A DNA stretch of 64,000 bases from the NCBI GenBank assembly GCA_019694455.1, contig JAIBBY010000003.1, forward strand, positions 119,673 through 183,672, given 5' to 3'. Under the pieces are notes generated by a model. It was not told the origin of the DNA. It searched no databases and worked only from the letters and a program-made list of their open reading frames with translations. Source of the DNA: Pirellulales bacterium (GTDB taxonomy: Bacteria > Planctomycetota > Planctomycetia > Pirellulales > JAEUIK01). A program made the position numbers and the translations under genes. How positions within the stretch are numbered: position 1 is the first letter of the stretch; the number at the start of each line of letters is the position of its first letter. Below are positions 19,176-27,660 of the stretch, piece by piece.

Positions 19176-20258
19176 CTATGCGCTGGCGCGGGCAGCCTCG
19201 GCGTCGACCTCGGCGGCGGCATCCTCCGCGTTTTCGATCGGTCCCGCGTCGAGATCGGCATGGCTGATGATGTCTGCCACTTCGCGTCGGCTGAACAGAT
19301 AGACGATAAAGCCGATCAACGCGTTAAAGAGCTGAATCAACCGATAGGCCACCGCGATCTTGAGCACCTCTGTCGTGGTGGGATGCACCATGGCTGGCAC
19401 ATGCTTGTATAGGACGTCGAGCGCGGTCTCGAACGCGCCGAGTCCCATCATCGGCAATGGCGCGGCGCTGGCCACCATCGCCAGCGGCACCACCACAAAC
19501 TGCTCGGCCAATGTCGGCACCGTACTGCACAGCCCCTTGGCAATGCAATAAATGCCAATCGTGGCCAGCGAGTGTACTAGCACCGTCAACACGCTCACCC
19601 AGGCCAACACCCCCAGCCGTGTGCGATAGATGCGCACCGCCTGGATCAGCTTGCCCATGATGGGGCCAATCCGCGGCAGGCCGGCGAGCAACTTGGAAAG
19701 CTTGCCATCGGTGAAGCCCGGCACCAGCAACATGATGATGCCAACGCCGCCAATAATCGACGAGAGCCAACTGAGCCACGAGATCGCCTGGACCTCGGGC
19801 ACCTGAGAGTCCATCAGGCCGTTCGCCCAGATGGCGATGGCCGACATGACAAACAGGATATAGAGGCCAATCACTCGATCGATGAACACGGTGGCCACCG
19901 CCTCGGCCCGATGGTGCTTGGCCTCGCGAGCGATGAACACCGCGCGGAAGAAGTCTCCCCCCACGCTGCCCAGCGAGACGAAATTGAGCAGATAACCAAG
20001 AAAGCCCAGGCGAAAGGCGTCGCGCAAGCGGAATGGAATATCGAGGGCGCGAACCAAGTAGTACCAGCGAACGATAGTGATGACCAGGCAGCCAAAGGTG
20101 GCGAGCCAGCCTGCGGCGAGCCAGTCCCAATGGCGCGGCCCTTGGTTCCAGTCCAACCCTTTGCTGGCGGCATCCGCCATCGCCTTGTCGATAAGCCACC
20201 AGATCAAGGCGCCACTGGCGGCAAACTTGGCGAGGGTGAGCAGGATCTTTTTGGCCAA
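19176..20258 (-). CDS. UPF0104/lysylphosphatidylglycerol synthase-like membrane protein
   Basis: A 360-residue integral membrane protein of the LPG_synthase_TM (UPF0104) family. It has about eight hydrophobic segments and the family blocks LGFLGYLLNFVSLGSVGGDFFRA and the MGLGAFE segment near residue 280. Members include flippase domains of MprF and many of unknown function, probably lipid handling in the inner membrane. The start is TTG at 20258, chosen because GGAG lies eight bases upstream and the first helix follows at residue 4; the frame is open further upstream but the sequence there is arginine-rich and not conserved-looking. The C-terminus is a short acidic, alanine-rich tail. Confidence 0.82.
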   Translation of the reverse strand: MAKKILLTLAKFAASGALIWWLIDKAMADAASKGLDWNQGPRHWDWLAAGWLATFGCLVITIVRWYYLVRALDIPFRLRDAFRLGFLGYLLNFVSLGSVGGDFFRAVFIAREAKHHRAEAVATVFIDRVIGLYILFVMSAIAIWANGLMDSQVPEVQAISWLSWLSSIIGGVGIIMLLVPGFTDGKLSKLLAGLPRIGPIMGKLIQAVRIYRTRLGVLAWVSVLTVLVHSLATIGIYCIAKGLCSTVPTLAEQFVVVPLAMVASAAPLPMMGLGAFETALDVLYKHVPAMVHPTTTEVLKIAVAYRLIQLFNALIGFIVYLFSRREVADIISHADLDAGPIENAEDAAAEVDAEAARASA

Positions 20259-20766
20259 GGGGCAGGCTCCGTCGTTGCCGTCATCAGTTCGATGCGTTGC
20301 GGCAGGGACTATCGCAGCGCGTTTCGCGAGCGCGGCAACACTCCGCAGGCGGGGACCGCGGCGACCGTCGCAGCGCCATGGCCATCGCAGCGGCGGGCGG
20401 CTCGATTTCTGATAACCACGACTGTACGCAAGTCTTTGCGCCGCTTCAAGGTCAGCGCCGCGAACCGAATGCGTCCACCGAATATCGCTCGGCATGTTCC
20501 TGGCAATTCGCGGCTCGAAAAACTCGATCGCCCGCTGCCCGTGGCGGCTGGCCGGGGAGCGGTGAGCGGGTTTTCGGAGCTTTCGGAGTTTTCGGAGTTT
20601 TCGGAATCGAGAAACGAGTTCGTGGCCAGTGGAATGTGGTTATGGGTTGGGGAAGAAAAAAACGCGGGCCGCTGTGATTCGCCTCTCTTTGTAAGCGCTT
20701 TGCCTTCGCCGGGTGGTTGGTCCAAGATAAGGCGCCAATCGACCCACAACCGCCTGGGCCAGCGCC
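20259..20766. other. Noncoding spacer before aroE
   Basis: About 500 bp between divergent genes. Apart from a small tandem repeat and the two 5' flanks I see no gene; open frames here lack ribosome-binding sites and have low-complexity products. Confidence 0.5.
20570..20605. repeat. 9-bp tandem repeat, four units
   Basis: Four consecutive 9-bp units of the form GTTTTCGGA (second unit GCTTTCGGA), noncoding, in the spacer between the UPF0104 gene and aroE. A fifth partial unit blends into the flank. It may vary in copy number between strains. Confidence 0.8.
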
Positions 20767-21621
20767 ATGCCCGTCCCCCGCTCGTTTCAGCAAGAAATTG
20801 TCTCCGTCTTTGGCCAACCGGTGGCCGAGAACCCCACCGCCTACATGATGGAGAAGGCGTTTGCGCACCACGGCCTCGACTGGCGCTATCTGACGCTGGA
20901 GGTTTCGCCCGCGGGGTTGGCCGACGCGGTGCGTGGCCTGCGGGCGATGGGCTTTCGTGGCGGCAACCTCACCATTCCGCACAAGGTGGCGGTGATCGAG
21001 CATCTGGATCGGCTGAGCGACTCGGCCCGGTTGATTGGCGCGGTCAACTGCATCGTGCGCGACGGCAACGAACTGGTGGGTGAGAACACCGACGGCAAAG
21101 GTTTCCTGCAATCGCTCGGCGAGGTCATCGACCCGCGCGGCAAGTCCATCGCGGTGCTGGGGGCCGGCGGCGCGGCGCGGGCCATCGCCGTGGAACTGGC
21201 GCTGGCCGGCGCGGCCAAGATCATTGTTGTCAATCGTCATGCGGATCGCGGCCGGGCGCTCGTCGAGCATTTGCAGAAAGCTACGCCGGTCGCGGCGGAG
21301 TTCGTCGCGTGGCAGGATGAATATGCTGTGGGGCGCGAGACTGACATTTTGGTGAACGCCACGAGCGTGGGGCTGTTTCCCAAGGTGGATGAGCGACTAC
21401 CGATCGATGTGGCCACGCTACAGCCCGGCCTGGTGGTGGCCGATGTGATTCCCAACCCACCCGAGACGCGGTTGCTCAAAGACGCCCAGGCCAAGGGTTG
21501 CACAACGCTCGATGGCCTGGGCATGCTGGTGAATCAGGGGGTGATCGGATTCCGGCTGTGGACCGGGATCGATCCCGATCCGCGGGTAATGCACGCCGCG
21601 CTGCGCGAGGTGTTTTGTTAA
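20767..21621 (+). CDS. aroE: Shikimate dehydrogenase
   Basis: A 284-residue AroE that reduces 3-dehydroshikimate with NADPH in aromatic amino acid synthesis. The N-terminal substrate domain has FGQPVAENPTAYMMEKAF, with GGNLTIPHK (the conserved lysine) and the Asn/Asp pair in NTDGKGF. The NADPH-binding domain begins VLGAGGAARAIAVELA, and NRHADRGRAL follows. The C-terminal LVNQGVIGFRLWTG with conserved glutamine is present. The first S of the usual S-x-S substrate-binding motif is replaced (QPVAENPT), a variation seen in the family. It stands alone. Confidence 0.92.
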   Translation: MPVPRSFQQEIVSVFGQPVAENPTAYMMEKAFAHHGLDWRYLTLEVSPAGLADAVRGLRAMGFRGGNLTIPHKVAVIEHLDRLSDSARLIGAVNCIVRDGNELVGENTDGKGFLQSLGEVIDPRGKSIAVLGAGGAARAIAVELALAGAAKIIVVNRHADRGRALVEHLQKATPVAAEFVAWQDEYAVGRETDILVNATSVGLFPKVDERLPIDVATLQPGLVVADVIPNPPETRLLKDAQAKGCTTLDGLGMLVNQGVIGFRLWTGIDPDPRVMHAALREVFC

Positions 21622-21684
21622 TCAGCGCTGGATCTTTTTTGCGCATGCTCAACATACTTGGCGTCGCAGCGCCACGATAAACCC

Positions 21685-24111
21685 ATGAAAAAGACAACCA
21701 TGCACAACGATCATTGGCGGCCGAGACTCGGCGCCTTGGCCTGGGGGCTGTTGCTGCTGGCCTCGAGCGCGGCCGCTGGCGAACGCGGCATTAGCCTATT
21801 GGCCCGCGATTCTTTGATTGGCTGGGACGCGGCCTCTGCAGCGCCAACCGGCTGGACCATCGCCAATGGCGTCTTGAGCGGCGACGTCAACGCGGAACGA
21901 CTCACCGCCGGCTGGACGCTGGGAGACTTTGAGTTGCATGTTCGCTGGAGCGTGGCCGATGGCGGGCAGATCAAATTCACGCTGCCGGCAACGCCGCCGA
22001 TTGTGGGGCGCATCGCCGATCGATATATCGAACCGCGACTGTACCTGCTCTTGTGCGAGGGGAATGAGTGCGGACAGCTTTACGACGGCGAGCGATTGCT
22101 GGCCATGGTCGAACGAGCGGTGGCGCACAGCGAAGAGCATACGGCGGTCATCGCGCGGCGCGGCGATCAGCTTTCGCTAGCGATCGACGGCCAGCCGGCG
22201 TATACCGTCGCGGTCACGCCGGCGCGGTTGGGGCTGATGCTGTCGACGCCGGTCGGCAAGGCCGCGCTGCGCGAACTGCGATTGATCGAACCGGCCGGCG
22301 CGCCGCTGTTCAACGGCGAGAATCTGGACGGCTGGGAAACCAGCGATCCGGCCGGCGCCTGGATTGTCGAAGACGAACAGATTGTTTGCACCGGCAAAGG
22401 AGGCGATTACCTTCGCACTAAGCGCGAGTTCGGCAACTTCACACTCTCGCTAGAGTACAACCTCAGCCGGCGGGGCAATTCGGGCATTGGCATTCGCACA
22501 CCGCCGGGGGGCTGGCCCTCGGGGGACGGCATGGAGTTGCAGCTTTATGACGAACGGCCAGAGACGCCGCTGAATCGACATTCGACGATGGCGCTCTACG
22601 GCAATCTGGAGCCGCTTGCCCGCGCCGAGAAGCCCGGCGAATGGAACCAGGCCGTGGTGCGCGCCGAGGGCTACATGATCTCGGCGTGGATCAATGGAGA
22701 GCTGGTGCAACATGCCAACACCTGGCGACTGCCAGAGCTAAAGCACCGCCACTTGAGCGGCTGGATTGGCTTGCAGAATCATCATTCGCCGATTCGCTTT
22801 CGCAATGTGCGATTGTTGGAGTCGCCAGCCGGATTAGGCCCCCCGGCATGGCGCGCTCCACGGCCCGAAAGCGCGGCGCAGATCGTGCTCGATCGACTCA
22901 TGAACAGCGAGCGCCTGGCCCGACGCGACGGCATCGCCGCCGGCACAGTCGCCTCGCAATTGAAACAAGCGGGAAAACAGGTCGTCGCCGACCTTAAAGG
23001 GCCGGGCGCCGTGGTCGAAGTTGCGGCGATTTTTGATCAATCCAGCGCCGACGCGAGTGAAGCGGCGTTTTATTTTGATGGCGAAGCCGAGCCGCGACTC
23101 CGTTGCCGCCTGAACGAACTGGAACATCACGCCCCCCCGGTGAGCGAAGGCGGCCTGCCAACACAGACTTTCTTGACTTATCGCGACAGCTTGAAGGTGG
23201 TGGTCGACGCCAAAAGCGCGGGACGCTGCCGCGTGGATTATGTTTCGCTGCCCGGCGAATTGGTGATCGATTCGTTCCGCACGCCGACGAGCGGCATCGA
23301 CCGCGGACTGCTGCCCGCCATCTCGTATCGACACGACCAAATGGATGGCGGCCGACACCGCGAGCGCGACCCTTATGCGTTGCTGACCGCCAAACCAGTG
23401 ACGGTCATGCCTGGCCAGCGAGTGGAGTTGCTGTCGATCGACGGCGCGGGGTTGGTCGATTGGTGGAAGCTGATTGTTCCGCCAGCGGCGCTGGCCAACG
23501 ACGATCTGACGCTCGCAGTGGTCGTCGATGGACAATCGGAGCCCGCCATCGCGGTGCCGGCGAGGTTGTTGTTTCCAGGGTTGGTGCAGGGGCGCGACTG
23601 GCACAATTTTGTATTGGTCAACAGCGAGGGGGCCACCCTGCGGCTGGCCATGCCGTTCGCCGAGGGGCTGAAGATTGTCGCGCATAATGTGGGGAGCGCT
23701 CCGATCGCGGGCGTGGGCGCCGCGGCCTCGGTGATCGGGTTGGAACAGCTTCGCCAGCCGATCACCGAATATGGCCGGCTGCGCGGCGTGTATACCAGTC
23801 ACTTCAAGTCCGCGCTTGCGATCCCCGGGGCGGGTCGTCTGGCGGGCTTGATCTGCGCCGCGCCTTCGGGTCGAGACGCGAGCATCGAGTGGAAGCTGGA
23901 CGGCGCGAGCCAACCGGTCATGCCGCTGGATATTTATCTTGGCGTGCGACTGGCGCGCGAAGCGCGTAGCTCGCTGGCCGGCACGGCGGGCGGAGTGGCG
24001 TGGCGTTATCCGCTACTGGCCCCGCCACAATGGAATAGCGCGGCGGAGATGCGGCTCAGTGGCGACGCGGCGCCCAAGCAGGCGCTGCTCTTGTACTACA
24101 CGCAGCCGTGA
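21685..24111 (+). CDS. Secreted protein with two DUF1080 (3-keto-disaccharide hydrolase-like) domains
   Basis: An 808-residue exported protein: signal peptide at residues 1-31 (LLLLASSAAAGE). Two lectin-like jelly-roll DUF1080 domains follow: the first at about 33-200 (LIGWDAASAAPTGWTIANG), the second at about 205-385 (LFNGENLDGWETSDP, with the WSGD-type core and HHSPIRFRNVRLLE at its end). The C-terminal 400 residues are beta-rich and unrecognised. DUF1080 proteins are abundant in planctomycetes and act on or bind sugars outside the cytoplasm. Tandem duplication with a large unknown tail is uncommon. An alternative ATG at 21700 would shorten the signal peptide. Confidence 0.85.
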   Translation: MKKTTMHNDHWRPRLGALAWGLLLLASSAAAGERGISLLARDSLIGWDAASAAPTGWTIANGVLSGDVNAERLTAGWTLGDFELHVRWSVADGGQIKFTLPATPPIVGRIADRYIEPRLYLLLCEGNECGQLYDGERLLAMVERAVAHSEEHTAVIARRGDQLSLAIDGQPAYTVAVTPARLGLMLSTPVGKAALRELRLIEPAGAPLFNGENLDGWETSDPAGAWIVEDEQIVCTGKGGDYLRTKREFGNFTLSLEYNLSRRGNSGIGIRTPPGGWPSGDGMELQLYDERPETPLNRHSTMALYGNLEPLARAEKPGEWNQAVVRAEGYMISAWINGELVQHANTWRLPELKHRHLSGWIGLQNHHSPIRFRNVRLLESPAGLGPPAWRAPRPESAAQIVLDRLMNSERLARRDGIAAGTVASQLKQAGKQVVADLKGPGAVVEVAAIFDQSSADASEAAFYFDGEAEPRLRCRLNELEHHAPPVSEGGLPTQTFLTYRDSLKVVVDAKSAGRCRVDYVSLPGELVIDSFRTPTSGIDRGLLPAISYRHDQMDGGRHRERDPYALLTAKPVTVMPGQRVELLSIDGAGLVDWWKLIVPPAALANDDLTLAVVVDGQSEPAIAVPARLLFPGLVQGRDWHNFVLVNSEGATLRLAMPFAEGLKIVAHNVGSAPIAGVGAAASVIGLEQLRQPITEYGRLRGVYTSHFKSALAIPGAGRLAGLICAAPSGRDASIEWKLDGASQPVMPLDIYLGVRLAREARSSLAGTAGGVAWRYPLLAPPQWNSAAEMRLSGDAAPKQALLLYYTQP

Positions 24112-24138
24112 CGCAAATGCCTGCGCGCCGATGAAAGC

Positions 24139-25479
24139 TCAGGAGGCGGGAACCAGACTCGCCTGGGCGCCACGCGTGTAGGTGACGCCCCCCTTGGGAA
24201 AAACCGCGACGGCCGCCGATTCGCCGACGCGCGCCGACGCGTCGGCCAGCAGACGCCGCAGGTCTTGAAATTGGCGAATCAGCCCGAGCTTGCGACCGGT
24301 GTCGGGCTCCAACGCCTCGCTGTAGAGATAGATGTGGTTGCGGTGGAGCATTTGCAGGCCAAAGTGCGTCAAGAATTTTTGCTCGATCGGATCGAAGCGC
24401 TTCACCACGTTCACAAAACCCATAATGCGCTGCGGGCCGATCAGGTGCATCAGCCCGCGCATGGCGCCGTATGGAAGGGTGACGGGAGGCGTCGGCATGT
24501 CGCCGCGTCCCTCGTCGCAACGCGCGGCGGCGATGATCACACCGCCGGGCCGCGCGGCGAAGAAGGTGTTGCCGACGCACTTCATGCCTTGCCGTAGGTC
24601 GGCGTCGAACGGCGCCGAATTGGTGATCACCACATCGGCGGGTTCGGGCGTCTCGACCTCGGTATGCTCGCGCACGAAGTCGGCGCCGGCGCGCTGCGCC
24701 GCCAGGGGATCGCCGCAAAAGAAACGCACCGGCTGCACGTCGTGATTGAGCGCCGCGTTGATGATAAAGACTTCGCGTCCGCAGCGCGCCGCGGCTTCTT
24801 CCAGATCGAGCCGCATCGGCGAATCGTCGGGGCGAATGCCGACATAGTTGTAAGCGCGATGCGAGGCGCCTTGTGTGTGATTGTGGCCAATGGTGACGGC
24901 GCCGGCGCAGCCGGGCACCAGCATCTTGTAGCCGCCAGAAAAGCCAAGCAGCAGATGCGGTTCGATTGCGCCGAGCGCGACGATCAAATCGAACTCGGTA
25001 AGCAGCCGATTGAGCCAGACCGGAGTGCCGCGACTGGTGACGCCCCGTTCGACCAATGCCTGACGATCGAAGGCGTTGTGATTATGCCAGCGATGGCCAG
25101 ACAAATTCTCGGGACCGATCTTGTGCTGGGCCTCTGCCTCGGTCATCGGCCGATGCACGCCGAGCGCGAAGAGTATCTCGATGTCGTCGCGCCGCGCGCC
25201 GGCGGCCAACAAAGCGTCGCGCACCGGTCGAAAGAATTGGGCCACTGGGGTGGGGCGACTCACGTCGTCGGCCACGATCAACACCCGCTTGCCGGCCAAG
25301 TCGCGATCGGCCAGCGGCGCCGCCGCAATCGGGCGGGCGAGCGACGCGCGGCAGAGAGTTTCGGCGTCGGTGGCCGGCGCCAGATCGGGAGGCGTGAATT
25401 CCCCGAGCACGCGCCAACGTGGCGGCAGATCAAGACTCAGGCGCCCGGCGCCCCAAGGCAGTTCGATGCGGTTTGCCAT
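24139..25479 (-). CDS. LarA-family nickel-pincer racemase/epimerase (DUF2088)
   Basis: A 446-residue LarA-type protein. In lactate racemase the nickel-pincer cofactor is held by a lysine thioamide and histidines (Lactiplantibacillus numbering His108, His174, Lys184, His200). Here the matching residues are His109 (GVHRPM), His175 (EPHLLLGF), Lys185 (GGYKMLVPG) and His199 (IGHNH), so the cofactor site looks complete. The substrate may be lactate or another 2-hydroxy acid or sugar acid. No larB, larC or larE cofactor-synthesis genes are nearby. Start ATG at 25479; ATG at 25500 is possible. It follows a strong terminator, so it is a separate unit. Confidence 0.88.
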   Translation of the reverse strand: MANRIELPWGAGRLSLDLPPRWRVLGEFTPPDLAPATDAETLCRASLARPIAAAPLADRDLAGKRVLIVADDVSRPTPVAQFFRPVRDALLAAGARRDDIEILFALGVHRPMTEAEAQHKIGPENLSGHRWHNHNAFDRQALVERGVTSRGTPVWLNRLLTEFDLIVALGAIEPHLLLGFSGGYKMLVPGCAGAVTIGHNHTQGASHRAYNYVGIRPDDSPMRLDLEEAAARCGREVFIINAALNHDVQPVRFFCGDPLAAQRAGADFVREHTEVETPEPADVVITNSAPFDADLRQGMKCVGNTFFAARPGGVIIAAARCDEGRGDMPTPPVTLPYGAMRGLMHLIGPQRIMGFVNVVKRFDPIEQKFLTHFGLQMLHRNHIYLYSEALEPDTGRKLGLIRQFQDLRRLLADASARVGESAAVAVFPKGGVTYTRGAQASLVPAS

Positions 25480-25506
25480 CTTCAGCCCGCTGTAATGCAT
25501 GGATGC

Positions 25507-25541
25507 CAAAAGAAAGGCCCCGGGCACGTATGCCCGAGGCC
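25507..25541 (-). terminator. Rho-independent terminator for the alpha-CTD/TPR gene
   Basis: On the minus strand an 11-bp stem (one G-T wobble; arms 25531-25541 and 25516-25526) with a four-base loop is followed by TTTCTTTT. It lies 35 bp downstream of the 25576 gene's stop and upstream of the LarA-family start. Confidence 0.8.
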
Positions 25542-25575
25542 AGTAGTTTACCGCGAAGCGCCAGGCGAGTGGTGA

Positions 25576-26895
25576 TCAGTCGCCACGCAGCTTGAGGGCA
25601 TGCGCGGTGAGCTTTTCGCGGACCTCGGTGAGGCTGGTCACGCCAAAGTTCTTGCACTCGAGCAGTTCGTCGCCGGTGTGGCGCACCAATTCGCCAACGG
25701 TGCTGATGCCGAGGCGAATCATGCACTTGCGGGCGCGAACCGACAGGTTGAGATCGGAGATCGGTCGCGTGAGCAGGGCCTGCTCGTCGGGGGTCATCGA
25801 TTCGGGCTCGACGACCTCGGGGCGTTTGTCGGTGGCCAACAGGCCGAGCCGCAATCCCTTGGAGGCCATCATGTCCTTGATTTCGACCAGCGACGTCTCA
25901 CCAAAATTCTTGCTGGCCAGCAACTCGGCCTCGGTGGCGCGGGCCAGGTCGCCCAGGGTATTGATGCCCATCTTTTGCAGGCAATTGCGGCTGCGCACCG
26001 AAAGTTCAAAATCGGTGACCGGCACGCTGAGCATCTGGCTTTGGCGATCGATGCGGCGCATCACGTCGTCGTCGATCGGGCCACCGCCGGCGGCGTCGAC
26101 GTCTTTGAGATACAGCCGCGCACGGGGATGATCGGGGAACACATCGAGCACGCGCTGGAAGCAGGAGTACGCGCGGTCGAGATGATTATGGTCTTCGTAC
26201 AGCAGACCGAGGTTGATGAGCGAACCGAGATGGGGCGGAAAGCGGTTCGTCGAGCGCTCGTAAAGCTCGAAGGCGACATCGTCGTTGCCGCGGCGATCGT
26301 TTTCCATGGCCAGCCCGAACAAGGCGCCGGCGTGATTGGGTTCTGCCTGGACGGCGCGCTCGTAGAGCGCCACCACCTCGCTGGGGTTGCCTCCCAGCGC
26401 CGCGACCGAAGCGCCACGCTGATATAGATACTCGGCCGACTGCTCAACCGGACCCGATAGCCCATCGAGCAGCGCCAGGGCGGCGGAGACGTCTCCCTTG
26501 GAGCGCAGGGCCTCGGCGCGGCCCAAGGCACAGAGATTGGCGTCGTACCCGGCCTTGGCGGCCTGCTCATAAGCCTTGCCGGCCTCATCGTGTTGCCCGG
26601 CGGCGGCGAGCGCCTTGGCTTTGTAGAAGTGCGCCAGCGGGCCGCCATCGGCCTCGCTCAGCACTTCGGCCGCGCGGCGATAGCGTCCGAGCAAAAACAG
26701 GCCCACGCCGAGCCGCACCTTGCTGGCCGGCGTCTGCTCTTGCTGGGCTTCCAACTCCTGGACCGCGTCGCGCAAGTTGCGGTAGTTGCCAAAGTTGTGC
26801 GCGATGGCCTCGGTCATCTGCACGATGGTTTGCGGCCCGAATGGGGCATTCGACAAAATCGCCTGCCGGACATCAACTTCCAAGCCTTGCGACAC
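25576..26895 (-). CDS. TPR protein with two C-terminal RNA polymerase alpha-CTD domains
   Basis: A 439-residue soluble protein. Residues about 55-270 are tetratricopeptide-like repeats (for example KAYEQAAKAGYDANL, LYERAVQAEPNHAGALFGLA, INLGLLYEDHNHLDRAYSCF). Two copies of the helix-hairpin-helix domain of RpoA follow: residues 292-352 (FELSVRSRNCLQKMGI, then SKNFGETSLVEIKDMMAS) and 377-437 (LNLSVRARKCMIRLGI, CKNFGVTSLTEVREKL). Both keep the asparagine and phenylalanine of the NFG(E/V)TSL turn, the alpha-CTD DNA-binding element. It could bind UP elements or regulators without being part of the polymerase. A conserved role in planctomycete transcription is likely but unproved. Confidence 0.9.
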   Translation of the reverse strand: MSQGLEVDVRQAILSNAPFGPQTIVQMTEAIAHNFGNYRNLRDAVQELEAQQEQTPASKVRLGVGLFLLGRYRRAAEVLSEADGGPLAHFYKAKALAAAGQHDEAGKAYEQAAKAGYDANLCALGRAEALRSKGDVSAALALLDGLSGPVEQSAEYLYQRGASVAALGGNPSEVVALYERAVQAEPNHAGALFGLAMENDRRGNDDVAFELYERSTNRFPPHLGSLINLGLLYEDHNHLDRAYSCFQRVLDVFPDHPRARLYLKDVDAAGGGPIDDDVMRRIDRQSQMLSVPVTDFELSVRSRNCLQKMGINTLGDLARATEAELLASKNFGETSLVEIKDMMASKGLRLGLLATDKRPEVVEPESMTPDEQALLTRPISDLNLSVRARKCMIRLGISTVGELVRHTGDELLECKNFGVTSLTEVREKLTAHALKLRGD

Positions 26896-26993
26896 GGTTT
26901 TCTACTCCTCTGTGATGAGCGAAACGGAGGACGCGCCTCTCTCGGCCGCCGGCGAACCCCTCCTCACATGGCGCGGGGGCGCGGCGGTCAAAG

Positions 26994-27067
26994 AGCCAGC
27001 GGTGGGAGTCGAACCCACAACCCCCGCATTACGAATGCGGTGCTCTGCCAATTGAAGCTACGCTGGC
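26994..27067 (-). tRNA. tRNA-Thr (anticodon CGU)
   Basis: Read on the minus strand: a perfect 7-bp acceptor stem (GCCAGCG/CGCTGGC), a D arm, an anticodon stem CCGCA/TGCGG with loop TTCGTAA (anticodon CGT, reads ACG threonine codons), a five-base variable loop, a T arm GTGGG/CCCAC with loop TTCGACT, and discriminator U. CCA is not encoded. Total 74 bases. Confidence 0.95.
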
Positions 27068-27106
27068 CTGGGGCGGGCAGGCGCCGCCGGCAAATGACAA
27101 ACCATA

Positions 27107-27135
27107 AAGGTATGGCTCAACTTGCGCCGAGTCAA
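27107..27135 (-). promoter_or_regulatory. Candidate sigma70-type promoter of tRNA-Thr
   Basis: On the minus strand TTGACT (27135-27130) and TACCTT (27112-27107) are separated by 17 bp, and the -10 box ends 39 bp before the tRNA. The -10 match is weak, but the spacing and position fit. Confidence 0.5.
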
Positions 27136-27220
27136 CGCCGCGCGGAATACGCTACCGGAGCGCGTGGATCCATCGATGCGCCGGACGGCAGGCCCTTGCC
27201 GGGCAGCCAGAACGATCCTA

Positions 27221-27240
27221 ATATTCGCTTAAGCAGATAT
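27221..27240 (+). promoter_or_regulatory. Imperfect palindrome at arsR start, candidate ArsR operator
   Basis: A 20-bp dyad, ATATTCGCTT/AAGCAGATAT, eight of ten arm positions symmetric, overlapping the arsR start codon. Its ATTCG half-site recurs in the larger palindrome downstream of arsR. A repressor bound here would block its own translation start region. Confidence 0.5.
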
Positions 27241-27586
27241 GACACCCAAAGCCGCAATTTCTGTCGATCAGACGTTTCGCGCCTTCGCCGACCCCACGCG
27301 GCTGCGCATCTTGCATCTGTTGCGCGGCGGCGAACTATGTGTTTGCGACCTGGTCGACGTGTTGGAACTGCCCCAGCCGAAGGTTTCGCGGCACCTGGCT
27401 TACCTGCGTCGCGCGGGGTTGGTCACCGCGCGCAAGGACCGTTACTGGAGCTATTACGAATTGGCCGCGCCGCGCGGAGAACTTCATCGGCGGCTCTTGG
27501 AGTGCCTGTCGTGCTGCTTTCAGGATGTTTCTGAACTAGCCAAGGATTCCAAGCGTCTCGCCGTGCTCTCGCGCTGCTGCCGATAG
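27239..27586 (+). CDS. arsR: ArsR/SmtB-family metalloregulator (left copy)
   Basis: A 115-residue winged-helix repressor, identical in sequence to the copy at 31548. The metal site is the classical ELCVCD on helix alpha-3 (residues 32-37: Cys34 and Cys36), with the recognition helix [19 protein letters not shown] after it. The C-terminus is cysteine-rich (Cys89, Cys92, Cys93, Cys113, Cys114), which may add ligands. It should sense arsenite and release DNA. The downstream arsM in this copy is truncated, so this regulator may act in trans on the right copy. Confidence 0.92.
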   Translation: MTPKAAISVDQTFRAFADPTRLRILHLLRGGELCVCDLVDVLELPQPKVSRHLAYLRRAGLVTARKDRYWSYYELAAPRGELHRRLLECLSCCFQDVSELAKDSKRLAVLSRCCR

Positions 27587-27599
27587 AGTTTTTTTGCCC

Positions 27600-27627
27600 A
27601 ACTGTATTCGGATGCGCGAATACAGTT
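27600..27627 (+). promoter_or_regulatory. Perfect 11-bp inverted repeat between arsR and arsM
   Basis: Arms 27600-27610 and 27617-27627 (AACTGTATTCG/CGAATACAGTT) with a six-base spacer. It could be a second ArsR operator or an attenuator hairpin; the following TTTTCC is a weak termination tract. ATTCG half-sites match the dyad at the arsR start, favouring operator. Confidence 0.55.
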
Positions 27628-27660
27628 TTCCTTACCTGCGACACGAAAGGAACTCCTCCC

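Noticed and set aside
22834..23913. 359-residue minus-strand frame in the DUF1080 gene
   Set aside because: Arginine/histidine-rich product without motifs, fully within a better-supported gene.
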